Part shown: positions 30,944 through 43,300 of the stretch, piece by piece
Numbering within the stretch: position 1 is the first letter of the stretch
How the letters are laid out: each line of letters starts with the position of its first letter
Assembly: GCF_000227135.1 (NCBI RefSeq)
Contig: NC_018240.1
Location: 485,657-549,656, forward strand
Length of the DNA stretch: 64,000 bases
Origin: Leishmania donovani
Taxonomy: Eukaryota; Euglenozoa; Kinetoplastea; Trypanosomatida; Trypanosomatidae
Direction: 5' to 3'
Program-made: the position numbers and the translations under genes
The notes under the pieces: model-generated
What the model saw: only the letters and a program-made list of their open reading frames with translations
Database searches by the model: none
Told to the model about the DNA's origin: nothing

Positions 30944-32668
30944 TCAACGTGGACGCTGCTGTCTTTCAATCTGCTGCTGCACGTCGCGCGAGATCTGGCA
31001 CTCCTCCTCGAAGAGGCTGCGCAACGCCTGCGCACTCGTGATGCGGTGGTCGAACTCCCACGTGAACACAGGGCTCTCGTCCACCACGACGCACGGGTGT
31101 GCTTTCTGGTAGGCGGCGATGTCATCGATTTCCTCTCGTGCAACGCTTGGGTCGGATGCAGGGCAGCGAAGAATTTCATCTCTGCTGTCATACAGTGGCC
31201 GGAAAAACGGATCGCGCAGCGCCTCCACGGCGGTGGGCCGCTTTCGGGGATCGAAGGAGAGCAGCTTGGCAATCAATATGCCGAGACTAATAGGAATGTC
31301 CACGTTGAAGCCAAAGAGGGTGCTGTGGAAGAGGACCTGCGAGTGGACCTGGTTGCTCAGCGTTAGCGAATCCCGCCCTCGTGCAGTTTTGCGAAAAAGG
31401 ATGTCGTTGATAAAGTGCTTGCCCTCTTCGCCACCCTCGAAGAGCGCGGCAACCTGCTCCGGCGTCTGCGGGACGCCACGCAGCCCCGGCGTCTCCAGAA
31501 TCAACGCCAGCTGGGAAAGGTAGTTGGCACCGGTGAACAAAGGGCGGCGCAGCAGCATCTCGGCCAGGATGCAGCCGGCAGACCACATGTCGATTGCGTG
31601 GTTGTAGCGGCCCATGATGAGCAGCTCGGGGGCTCGGTAGTAGCGCGTGACAACGTAGTCGGTGAGGCTGTAGAGCGGGGGTTGCTTGGCGGCGTGAGGG
31701 GCGGATGATGCCCCACGGACTGCGGAAGATGACCAGCAGAATAGACCCCAATCCTCAAGTTCTTTGGCACTCGACTCGGCTGCGGTCGCGACTGCCGTGA
31801 GAGTGCTCTCATGCGGCCAAGCAGGAACGCCGCCGCGGGAGAGGCCAAAGTCGCAGAGCTTCATGTCGCAGTTGCCGTTAAGAAGGATGTTACCCGGCTT
31901 CAGGTCACGGTGGATGACGCCGCTGCTGTGCACGTACACCAACACCTTCATAAGCTGATAGGCGATAAAGCGGAACTGGTCCATCTCGATCTCCTGCGAT
32001 GACTTCAGCAGGGCAGCTAGGTCTGTGTCCATGAGGTCGGTCACTAGGTAGATATCATCGAACGCGGCGGACGACGAGGCACCGGTGGGGACGTGGGGGC
32101 GCCCAACTTCCATCAACCGCACAATGTTCGGATGCCCTTGCAGGTACCTCAGCAACTTGATCTCTCGCAGGATGCGGCGCCCATCCACAAGATCGTCGAA
32201 CACCTTCGTCACCTTCTTGATTGCGACGAACGGAGACACCCCCCCGCACGCCAGCACACGGCGCTTGAACGGTTCCGAGTACAAGTGCGGAACTCGCACT
32301 GGCCCACCTCGCCCGGCTTCGTCCAGCACAGCACGCGTGCGGAAGTACACAGGCGCGTCGTGACCGCGACGTTGCCGCGTGACTATACGACCCCCTTCCT
32401 CGATGATGCGCATCGCCTCGTTGTAGTAGACGCTGGATGCGACGAGACGCAGGTCTACCGCAGCGCATACGACACCGTACGCGCCATACCCAATCCCGTT
32501 CAGCACCTCAAAGTGCGGCGCCACCTCGAAGACGGAGCCGCGCACGTGATAGCTCTTTCTGTGCTCACTGGTGTAGTCGATCATCGCTGGCACATTGCTG
32601 CCACCAAACAGCAGCCCGTTGTCGCGCGCCGTCTGAATGAACGGGACCGCTGCTTCGTTGAACATCAT
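30944..32668 (-). CDS. MAPK-like CMGC protein kinase with two large insertions
   Basis: A 574-residue protein; a second ATG immediately follows the first, so 573 is equally possible. Kinase motifs in order are the glycine loop GIGYGAYGVVCAAVD (near 56), VAIKKV with the ATP-binding lysine (near 148), the catalytic loop HRDLKPGNILLN (near 250), DFG (near 272), the TDY activation lip followed by VVTRYYRAPELL (near 334), and DMWSAGCILAEML. TDY plus RYYRAPE places it in the MAP kinase group. Two insertions are unusual. About 70 residues separate the glycine loop from VAIKKV beyond the usual spacing, and about 40 extra Ala/Ser-rich residues lie between DFG and TDY. The C-terminus carries the standard late subdomains (FDPRKRPTAVEALRDPFF). 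Its substrate and its number among the Leishmania MPKs are unknown to me. Confidence 0.88.
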   Translation of the reverse strand: MMFNEAAVPFIQTARDNGLLFGGSNVPAMIDYTSEHRKSYHVRGSVFEVAPHFEVLNGIGYGAYGVVCAAVDLRLVASSVYYNEAMRIIEEGGRIVTRQRRGHDAPVYFRTRAVLDEAGRGGPVRVPHLYSEPFKRRVLACGGVSPFVAIKKVTKVFDDLVDGRRILREIKLLRYLQGHPNIVRLMEVGRPHVPTGASSSAAFDDIYLVTDLMDTDLAALLKSSQEIEMDQFRFIAYQLMKVLVYVHSSGVIHRDLKPGNILLNGNCDMKLCDFGLSRGGVPAWPHESTLTAVATAAESSAKELEDWGLFCWSSSAVRGASSAPHAAKQPPLYSLTDYVVTRYYRAPELLIMGRYNHAIDMWSAGCILAEMLLRRPLFTGANYLSQLALILETPGLRGVPQTPEQVAALFEGGEEGKHFINDILFRKTARGRDSLTLSNQVHSQVLFHSTLFGFNVDIPISLGILIAKLLSFDPRKRPTAVEALRDPFFRPLYDSRDEILRCPASDPSVAREEIDDIAAYQKAHPCVVVDESPVFTWEFDHRITSAQALRSLFEEECQISRDVQQQIERQQRPR

Positions 32669-34366
32669 GCTTGAGCTTGAGGGATCGGCGCTCTCCTCCT
32701 CCTTTTGTACTGCCTGTTTATTTTCCTTTTTTTCCAAAGGCGGAAGTGGAACAACGGAGAGCGAGGAAAGTAGAAGAGATGGCGCCACGCACCCGCAGCG
32801 CAATGGAGTCGATAAGGAGTTGTATTGCTCTGTTGCAAGGTGTGTACATTCTTTGTCATACACCACGATTCAAACGCCACTATGCCCCACCCACCCGCGG
32901 CCCGTCACAGGCCTCATCGCGTCGCGCGAGGCAGCCGTTGGCACGCCCGGTACCGCAGTGCGCCGACTCAGTCACCTGAGCACAGCTTTGGACTCAAACT
33001 CTACCCACCATCCGCCCGCTGCGCAGGTCGCCGCACAGCAGCTCCCATTTCGCCGTTCGCCACGCGGTGCACCCCTCTCAGGGTGACACTCAGGTTTCCC
33101 CCACTAATGTGCGTAGTGAAGACTGGGGGATAGATACGTTCGAGTCACTCTCACAAGTTGCGCATCATACAGATGGCGCAAGCGTGTACGCTGCCGCAGG
33201 TCGTTCAGACGCAGCCCCATCCAGAGCCCGGCCGTCAGCATCAGCAGCGGCCAATCGCTCTGGCTTCCCCACCCAGGGTCGGGCAGCAACTCTGATACCA
33301 CACTAATGTGGTCGGCATCATCAGGGAGCCGATGAAGCTGAAGAAAAGACTACAAGGCACACAAGGGCCCAGTATCTCTCTCCCATGCACTCACACGCGT
33401 ACACACACCAACAAAACTACTACACTGGCCGTCAGCAGCCTCAGCTGCAGAGGACAGGGAAAGGTTGTTTGAGCTGCATCCGGTCCTCGTGAGCGACAGC
33501 TGCGATCCCCAAGCGTGACGATGCGTCGCGTTAAATGTTCACTTCGGGCTTGTTTTTCGCTTGTCTCGTGTCGAAGCTCCCTGAGCGTTGTGGGGGAAGG
33601 GGAAGAAGAAGAGAGGGACAGAATCGGTGGTAGCGATGCATGGAGCAGAGCCAGAGACAAGAGTAAAAGACGCTACTGTTCGACAGAGCGGCAGAGAGCA
33701 CAGGAGCCATGTTATGCTGAATCCTCGAATGCCCCCCATTACCCTCAGCTTCACTACTCTCAACATTATGACGTCGTCCGGAGAACTTTCCACCTCCAAA
33801 AACGACTCCTGTGCGCCACGTCGAGAGCGCAAGAGAAGGGAGGAGAGAGGAGGTAACACCTGCAACGCAACAGTAACATCGCCGAGCCGATACGAACTCA
33901 TGGCAGCTCGGCTGATCAGCACGGTGCTTCTTCTTGTGGAAGTGGTGTTTTTGGTGTCGTGAGATTCACAGGGATCACGAAGAATAGACATACACACTGC
34001 GTAGTGGGCGTGATTATGTGTCGCATGCTGCACAGCTTACATCACCGGCAAACAAACCGAAAAGGGAAATGTGACAGAGGCAGACACACCAAGAAACACA
34101 CACGTACGGAAAGAGAGGAAAACACACACACAAATCCGAAAAAAGAGCACTACTAAACATGGATACTCTCGGTACATCCACAAACGCCGACCGTCCCATC
34201 GCCCCCCCCCCATCCTGTCAATGAGAGGTGCACGGGGACCGCTGGGTTGCTGCGTCACGAAAGAAAAAAAAACATACTGACGCTTCTCGTTGCAGCGAGC
34301 TTCGGCGCTGCATTGTCTATGTTTCCTCATGCGCGTGTCCGGCACGCCGCGTGTGCCCGAGTCTGG
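32669..34366. other. Intergenic region between kinase and dynein genes
   Basis: About 1.7 kb without a supported gene. On the minus strand a pyrimidine tract near 32735-32780 precedes candidate kinase splice acceptors near 32714-32727. The rest is probably dynein 3'UTR and includes a SIDER2-like element (32837-33330). Confidence 0.6.
32837..33330 (-). mobile_element. SIDER2-like degenerate retroposon in the dynein 3'UTR
   Basis: About 490 bp, read on the minus strand from GTGGTATCAGAGTTGC near 33300 to GTACACACCTT at 32837. It shares ordered blocks with 3910-4440 (GGCAGCGTACACGCTTG, GTGACTCGAACG, GACTGAGTCGGCGCACTGC). Because the A-rich end of the other copy fixes polarity, this copy is in the sense direction of the minus-strand transcripts. 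It lies upstream of the kinase splice site, so it belongs to the dynein 3'UTR. Sense SIDER2 copies in 3'UTRs are known to promote mRNA decay in Leishmania. That effect is inferred here. Confidence 0.78.
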
Positions 34367-37300
34367 CTACTCCACCACGTCTAGCAACAGGCCCACCCCC
34401 GCAATCACCCACTTACGCGACGGCTGCTTACTCTTGAGATAGAAACCGACAACAAAGCCGGGGCCACGAGCCTGTGTCTTGTACACGGGGCATTCGTACT
34501 GGTCACGCCGATCAATCTTGCTCAGTGGCAGGGAGCGGACTTGCATGATAGGCATCTTGGGATACAGGTCCTTTAGACGGCTTTCCTCGATGCAGCCAGC
34601 CGTGCCATCCCACCGAGCCCCCTCCATTGCAAGCCCGGTCACGTAGCAACCGTCGCGCGCGTTGGACTCGATCTGGTCGGCAGACTTCTTCAGCACATCC
34701 ACAACCAGTGCCATCTGATCGAGATCAAAGCTGTTGATAATGGAGGTGGTCTGCATGATGGCGGTCAAGAATGACATGGGGTTGAAGAAGAGCGAAATAT
34801 TTGTAACCTTTGGCGTCTGCAGGTCGGCGTTCCAGCTCACTAGCTGCTCATTCCGCGCCATGAAGTTCTCCACCCACGAGCCGAGCATGCGCTGCGACAT
34901 GAAGGAGACGCGCGCCCATCGCTCCGGCATCTTGTCCAGGTAAATCTGATCAAACAGCTCCTGCATCGCGGTGCTCATCGACAGCGCACCCTTCAGGCCA
35001 AGGTTCAGCTCCTCCAGCGACGCACGCAGGGTCTCAATAAGGATATTCATGCGCTCGCTCTCCTGGTAGAAAACGTGCTGCTGAGGCGAGCGGTCGTCCT
35101 CGAGGCGCTCTGACAAGTCCTGCAGGTTGTGCGGTTCCGGCAAGCGCTCGCGAATCTCGTCGATCTTCTGCTGCACAATATCCTGCGGGCTCAGCATGTC
35201 GCCGCCGCTGTGCTTCTTGGGCTGCAGCTCGTTGATGGTCTTGAAGAGGACGTCGGCCTGCATCGTGCGGTAGTTTATCTCCGCGTTGGGGTGCAGGCCA
35301 TACAGCAGCGGCGACTCAGCCGGGAAATCGTCGCTAGCCGTCAGCCACTGCATGTACTCCTGGTAACTTGCCGGCGCCGGCACTGCAACGCCTGGTGCCA
35401 GCTGCAGGCCGTCGCAGCAGTCTGGGATGAGGTAGCTCTGCAGGTACGCCATGCACAGGACGCGATCCCAGTCGTCTGTGATGTGGCCACCGTACATGAT
35501 CTCGCCAAAGACGTAGCGCAGATCCTCCCACGGCACCTTGGGGCGGTCCTCAATGTAGTTGGCCGCAACCTCCATGCACGTCGTGAGGTCGCCGGCGTTG
35601 AACGGGTACGCGCGGTTCCAGCCCAGCGGGCCGAACTTCTTGCGCTCCACGACGACGGCGTGGAAGAAACACATGGAGAACATGATGCAGCGGTACTCGG
35701 TCGGCTTCGCGCTCTTCTCCCACGGCTCGTCGCTGAAGTTGCTCATGGCACGCACAATATTCTGCCGAATACCAGTCGGCGGCTCCGACGTCAGCTTCAC
35801 CGAGCGCTGCAGGATACCAATAGGGATCACATTTGATGGCTCCGCGCTCAGGAACACGCGGAAATCCGGGTGCCCCTTAACGCCATCGAACTCGATCTCG
35901 TCATCCGTCACCACAATCATGTCGTTCTTCTTATCCCCCGCCGCGTTGCCACTGCCCGTCTCAGCACCGTCCTCGCCGTCGCCGATATCCTCGTCCGTCT
36001 CCCCCTCCCCGCTCTCGCAAGGCGAGGGCGCCGACTTGTCCTCTGCCGCCTCATCGTCGTGCTGCTCCTTATCGCCGTCGCCGACGCCTCCTGCAGCGGC
36101 GCTGCGTTCGCCGGCCTTCCGCTCCGCAATCTCCTTGCGAAGCTGCGCGACGCGCGTGTACGTCTCCGCGTACGTGTCGAGGCGCCGCTCCAGCGTGCGC
36201 AGCCACTTTTCCACCAGATGGATATTCGATAGTAGCGCCCACCCGCCCTCGGCAAAGCACTTGTCCAGCGCGCGGTCCGCCACCACCTCTTGACCTTGCC
36301 CCAGTGATACGTTGTAGAAATTCTCCCTGTCGTAGGTGTAACCCAGTTTGCGGCCCAGCTCCTCGACTGCCTTGACCGGGTCGACACCAGGGGATAAGAT
36401 GAAGAAGAGCGGCGTCGTTGTGCTCGAGTTCTGGTACGAGACAGAGATGTCCACTGCCTGATCGGACACAAAAAAGCGGCCGATGGTGGTGCCCACAAAC
36501 ATCTCCAGCGCTGCTGTGAGACGGTCTGGACGCAGGCAACGCAGCACCAGCAGGCGCTCGAAGTTAGAGAGGTTCTTCCACTCTCCTGGCATCTTCTCCA
36601 CCTCCGGCTTCTCAAGCTCGCAGTACTGAAACCATCGATTGTTCTCTGCCATGTCGCTCGGCAGCAGGCTGAACGAGGGCGTTGCACCCTCCACTTCCGC
36701 CAGCGCCTGCACCGCATCCCAGTTCGGTTGCGTGCACCACGCCGTTACCGTCTCTGGCCGCACCACGCCCGTCTTCTTCTTACCGCGGAGGAGGAAGTCC
36801 AGCTGTTTCAGATTGATCTCGTTGCGACGGCTCAGAATGGTGAAGGTGAGGAGGCTCGAGAAGATCAGCTTGTGGCGCTCAAACAGGCCGCGCGACACGT
36901 AGGCAAAGACATTCTCCGTGATCGACTGGGTGACGTTCGCCACGCGCTTTTTTACATCCTTCTTGTTCTCCGGCTGCGGTGCGCAGGCGAGAGCCTTGTT
37001 GAACACCACCATGAACGCCTCCAGCGAATACTGGTACATGTGGTCGATCTTCCACAGTTGGTCAATCTGGAAGAACAGGAGAGAGCCGCGCACCGCTACG
37101 TCGGTGTACCGCAGACGGTTCTGCGCGATATCCTTCTGTGTGACGACGGCCTGCGCGAAGGAGGCGTTGATGTCCTTCGCCTTCTTCTTGGTCGCCTCCA
37201 AGTTTTCGACCAGGGTGACGTTCTCCAGGATGTCGCCGGTTGCGTTTGTCAGCTCGTAGAGCAGTCCGTTCTCGCACTGCTGCAGCTCAATTGTCATGGT

Positions 37301-40300
37301 GTTCATCTGTCGAATCAGCATGCCGCGTTTATTCTCCAAGTCTGGTCGCTCTTGGCTCACCACGACCGCCAGCAGCTGATCCTCCAGACCCGTCTCTGTC
37401 ACCATGAAGTTGATCAGGGTCGTCTGCGCGTTCACTTCAGGGCCGTAGTGAGGGTTGCCGAGCTTTGTCTGCAGAATCAACCGGAACTTCGGGTTGTACT
37501 CCACTTCGGTAGCGCCGAGCTTGATGAACTCGCGGCCGCCCTTGCGAAACGTCTGTCGACTCAGAACGCCGTCGAGAACGGGCTCCACAAACTCGCTGAG
37601 GCCCTCGATAAGGCACGGAAGGCCCTCCTCGATGCACGTCTGCAGAGTGCGCTGCCAGCCCTTCTGTGTGGTCTGCACAACACGCAGGCCGTTCTTCTCC
37701 TCACGGGTGCGAATCCACTTGATGCCTTGCAGCTGCGGGTCGATCATGAGCGGCCAGCGCATGCAGTTGTTGAGAATGGCACCGTTCTCGGTTGAGACAC
37801 GATCAGAGGGGAGTCCCTCGTTGTTCCACGACGCCACCGCCGCCTCCGAAGTGAGCACGTCCATCGTCACGTCAAGACCCTCCGTCATTGGAATGCCCAG
37901 CTTCTTGATTTCCGGCAGCCAGTCCTGCTCCACTATCTGCTCGCGGAACGCCTTCGAGAAGGGCCCAATATAAGACACGAAAGACGCGCTCAGCAGCACG
38001 TCGCCGACCAGCAGCTTTGCGGCCTTCTTTAGCTTTTCGATGGTGGCACCCCAGCGCACACTCTCGTCCGCCAATCCGCTCACAAGGCGCTGCGCCAGGT
38101 TCATCTTCATCTGCGTTTTCTTCGCCTTGGCCTCGATCGCGTCGGCCTCGGCCACGGCCTCATCGTACTGGCTGACCAGAGCGCCAAGCTTGGCCTGCAG
38201 GTCCGCCACCTTGTCTTGAATTTTCTTCAGCGCTGCGCGGCTCGAGACAAGACGCTGCTGCGCCTCCGCGAGTCGCTCCTCCTTCGGACGCACCTCGCAG
38301 CGGACGGTGTGGTAGCGGTTCATGCCGATGGCCCACTTGCATAGGCCGGCCGCCGCGAAGGACTTGTTCCTGATGATGTCCGGGTCGAAGGAGGGGTTGT
38401 TGATGTACACCTGAATCTGGTCGATGCACACCTGGGGAATGTTGTTCACGTCGAAGTTGCGCAGCTCCGTCAAGAAGCGATCCACCTGGTTCATCATCTT
38501 CTTGCACTCATTCCACGACCGCTGCTTCATCGACGGAATCGAGCGCGGGTTCGACGTGAGCACCAGCACGCAGATGGCCACCATCTGCACATCTTCCGGG
38601 GGCTTGCCGAGATTCTTGAGCTCCGCAATCGAGGCCTTGTCAAGAGTATCGAGGGCCGCCAGCGCCTCCTGGACGAGCGGTTGCGCCTTGGCCAAATCCT
38701 CCTGGCACTGCTTCTCGAACGACGTCACCTCCTCTACGATCTTGTTCGTCTTCGACTCCTCCTTCGCCGCAATCGCGCTCTGCTCCTCCACGACGGACTT
38801 CTCACGGCCCACCGTCTCGAGAAGTGCTGCCGTCTTCTGTCGCGCCTCCTCCACCTCCACGCTCTCCCGCTGAAGCACCTCCTGCAGCCCCTGCACTTGC
38901 GCCCCTGCCTCCTTGATCTTATCGATACCGCTCACGAGGCGATCCGTTTGATCACTATTCTCCTTCCGCTTCCGGGCTAGCAAGTCCTTGTAGAAGGCGA
39001 TCAGTTCGAGGAACGACTTGGGTGTCGTGTAGGCGTGCCGCTTTTCCTGCGCGTAGTACTCCTCGCACGTCTCCGTCACCTTTATCTGGCAGTACGCCAT
39101 GAAGTCCGCAATGTTCTGCGTCATCTCCTCGCCTCCCAGATCAATCTCGGAAAGGAAGCGCTGCGCCACCGACCGAAGCGCCTGCTCCGGCCAGCTCAGG
39201 AACCAGTCAATCACGGTGGTGTTGGCCAGCGCCGGGAACTGTCGGCACCACGCAGCAAAGTTCTTGCTCACGGGCGAGAAGCAGAGAATAATGTGCAGGT
39301 TCGAGCGAACCTTGTGGATGAAGTGTTCCCAGCACACATCCGGATTCGAGTAGTCGGCGACGCCGGAAGCCTTCACCTCGTTTACGACGGAGGCGATGAT
39401 ACCATCGCGCTCATCCTGGTTGAACAGCTCCGGCACGTTACCACTGCTCAGCATGTCGTTCAGGTACACCAGCATGTCCACCGACACAATCTGTGTATCT
39501 GTGATGATGAACGCGAACGGGTACCCGCGTACACCGCATTTTCGGTACAGCTCCTGCATGTCGTTGCGGAAGTCATTGATGTCGTACGTGCTCGTCACGA
39601 GAATCTGGAAGATGTCGTGACCGTTGATGTACGACGCAAGTCGTGCCAAGGACTGCTTACCAGAGCCGCCAACGCCGACCAAGAATGCATTTCCGCGCGG
39701 GTTCGAAGTGATACGGGCAATGCGGCAGACATGCTCGATGGCTTGGTTGAACAACACAAGGTTCATGGAGGCGTAGTTCTCGTTGTAGTCCGCCAGCTTC
39801 TTGCGCAGGTAGGCGCCGGCCTCGTCGTAGTTTGTTTCATCGTACACGTTCTCCTGCCCGTCTGGCGTCGTATGGAACGGCGCCCACAGCAGCGGCTCCT
39901 CCATCACATCCTTCGCCTTCACGTCGGTGAATCCGGCTCGCATAATGACTTCCTGAAGCAGGGCGTCGTAGCGCTTCATGTCGGCGTCATCGGCCATGCG
40001 GTCGCGGAACGTGCGGTTGCACTCGTGCACCCAAAGACGGACCAGCTGCAGGCTGCTCTTGTGCAGCTTCGGGTTGGACTTGCACAGGCCCTGGAAAATG
40101 TTGAACATCTCACGCATGTTCCATTGGTAGTGGAACTTGATTGCCGTCGGGAAGAACAGCTTCGCCACATTCGAGTGAAGCTCGATCGTGGCGTTTGTGA
40201 GCAGCGTCGTGAGAGTGTCGCGGATGTCCCGGGAGAATGGCTTCGTGTGCGCCTGCAAAATCTGTCCGTAGATGCTCACCAGGTCTGCGCGATCCGGCAT

Positions 40301-43300
40301 ATTCGTCGAGAAAACGGCGAAGTGGCGCAGCAGACGGTCGAGGATGGTAAAGGTGCCGGATTTGGGGTTCATCGCAGCAACATACCGCACGTCTACCACC
40401 TCCTTCTGCACAATCTTGACGCGATCGTACCAGAAGCCGTAGCCGACGTGCTGCTGCAGCAGCGCCACGGCCTCCTGCGTGCCGTACTTGTCTGGCGTTG
40501 GCATGTTCATGTCATCAAGGAAGAACACGAGCTTCTTGCGATTCGGCGGGCCGTAGGTGCGGCCAGAGCGCTTCTCCAGCGACTGCTCCATCACCCCCTG
40601 CAAACCAGAGGATGAGGTGCGGGCGTTAAACGAGACGACACGGAACACCACCTTCTCGTTGTCCAGCGAACGCAGCTTCGACATGATGAGGTTTGTCTTA
40701 CCAGTGCCAGCGGTACCCACCAGCATGACGCCCTTCGCGTTGTCGACAAAAAGGCTCATGAGATACGACATGCGCACCGTGTCAGCGGTTTGCACGGACA
40801 CAGACGACAGCTGTATATCCGCGTCCATCGTGTAGGGCTGAACGAGCTCCGTCCATGGCTTCCAGTCGAACAGCACAGCGCCGCTGTCGTCCTTGGTCTT
40901 GTCTATGTAGTAGTCGAACACCGATCCGGCGTCGGAGATTTTCATGCTCGGGAACTCCTTCTTCCACTGGTTTGAGAAGTTGAGCCGCATGTCAATGCGG
41001 CCGTCGGAGCTCGGCAGCGGGCCGCCAAAGGCCCAGATGGCGGCGAAGACAAAGTACTTTTCGCACACCTCGAAAGGGTTAGAGTTCTTCGCTAGCTCCT
41101 CCGGTTCAATCGTCTTGAAGATACCGTCGAGGAGGAAGCAAAGGGTTTGTACCACGTTGATGTCCATCACAGACACGATCGGCCGCATGCTGCGCTTCCA
41201 GAACTCAAAGATGAACGGCACATACTTGTCGAAGAGGTTATCGAGGATCACACCTTCGCGCTTCTCACGCGACGCGATCCACTTGTCCTTGAACGGGCCC
41301 CAGCCCAGATCCGATTCGTTGATGAAGATGACACCGGCCCGCGACACTGTCGCCGGCGAGGCGTTGCGCAGATGCGACACCTCGAAGATCATTCGCATCG
41401 AGTCCGTCAGCGGAATGCGTTCATTCGACACGAGCGTCAGCATCTTGTTGTCGTCCATCACGGTGTTCATCGACTCAATCCACTCTGCGTCGATGATGCC
41501 GTCCAACACGATCCACTTCATGTTCTTCTTTTTCTTCGACTCCACGGCATAGTCGCGGAAGATCGTCGACAAAATGCCGTCGCGCCACTCCTTCTGCGGG
41601 GTGAAGTAGCCGTACAGCTCATTGGAGGAGATCGCCTTTGGGTTGAGGCACGACGAGACCGCTTTGGCCTTCCACTCGTCCTGGTGTAGCTTCGTCAGCG
41701 CGCCCTGCAAGCACCGCCAGCACTCAGTCTTGCCCGCACCGGCCGCACCGAGGATAAACACCGAGTGGCGTACATGCAGCAGTTCCTCGTACTGCACGCA
41801 CTTCAGGATGAAGATGTCATTCTCGCCCGGAAAGTTGCCCTGCTCCTTGCACATCGCCTTGCATGCAGCGACCAGTTCCGGCTTGTTCTTCTTCGGCACA
41901 TCGAGGTTCGGGAAAAGCGAGCGGATCAGACCCATGAACACGTACACGTCGTCCTTGCTGAGCTTCGCCATGTTCGTGTCGCGGAGGGCGCGCATCAAAA
42001 CGTTGCGCTCCGGAAGATCAGGATCACCGCGCTTAAGGGCGCCAGCGATGTACAAGACAGACTTGACGGCACGCAAACCCCAGTCGTAGTGGTCCTGCGG
42101 TGACAGCAGCTCCTTGTTCAGACGATACAGTGTGACGAACTTCAGCGCAAGATCCTTGGCGTCGCCGAAACCCTCCGCGGCCAGCATGATCTCGCAAATG
42201 TTCTTAAGGTCCGGCACGCACATGGCGCACGGACGGAAGAGCGACTTGATGTTCTCCGGCAACTCCGTACGACCGGCGTAACCCGGGTTCATGGTAATCC
42301 ACATGCCCACGGAGCGCTTGAGCGAGATCTCCTCACCCACGAAGCGGAAGCGCGACTTGTTCTCCTTGAGCGCGTTCAAGATCGAGCCCACCTGGGTCGC
42401 GACGACAGAGAGCACCTCAATAGAGATGCGGTTGAACTCATCGAAACAGCCCCACGAGCCGGACATAGCGAGACCCTTGAAGATCTGGCCGAGAGTAATG
42501 TAATTCATCTGATCGGAGCAGTTGAACACGTAGCACGCAATGCCCATGTTGCGCGCCAGATCCTTGGTGGTCTCTGTCTTGCCCGTACCAGCCGGCCCAG
42601 CTGGGGCGCCGCCCTGTTTCAGCCGCAGCGCCTGCGTGAGGGTGATGTAGCAGCGGTCCGTCAGCTTTGTGATGACAAGACAGCCGCACAGGCCGATGTA
42701 CTCGTACCCGTTGGTGAAGTCGGCGTCGGCGATCCGGATTTCGCTGCCCTTGTTCTCGTCCCAGTAGTAGCGAAGCTGCGACTGCCAACTGAAGGCATCG
42801 ACGGAGTCGATGCGGTCGTCCACCATGCTCTGTACGATGTCCCGGTTGTGCACGTCGATAGTAATGAGGTGCACTAGCATCTTGCGCTCCGTCGACGAGC
42901 GATCTAGCAGCACCTCCTTGATGAGACTGTCCAGCTGCGACTTTTGGCTCTTCAACAAGTCCTTCATGCCCATATCGTTGCCCTCCTCGATCTGCGTGAA
43001 GGCTTGATGCACCTCGGTCGTGAACCAGATACGTGACGCTACGATGACCGCCTGGCACGGGTACTGATAGATCCACTCGTTTCGCGGCTTCTCGAGATAG
43101 CCCGCGTTCGCCTCCCTGATGTGCACCTTCATGCTGCGCTTCATACACTGCACAAGCCCCTCCAGCCAGCTTTCAACCGCGCCGTCGCATGCAAAGCTCT
43201 CCGTCAGTGTCACCCTCTCTCCCTGGATTGACACCATCTCCCACACTTCTTCCGCGCCAGCGTGGGGGTACGGGTTATTGTCAAAGGTGAAGGAGTCAAC

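Noticed and set aside
33539..34033. A 164-codon minus-strand open frame downstream of dynein
   Set aside because: It lies in the presumed dynein 3'UTR, and its sequence shows no conserved pattern and no clear splice acceptor of its own.
36728..37795. A 355-codon plus-strand open frame inside the dynein gene
   Set aside because: Antisense shadow of the dynein motor. The composition follows from the codon bias of the real gene.
39035..40615. A 526-codon plus-strand open frame inside the dynein gene
   Set aside because: It is exactly antisense to conserved AAA3-AAA4 dynein sequence, shows no domain, and high GC content makes long antisense frames common in this genome.
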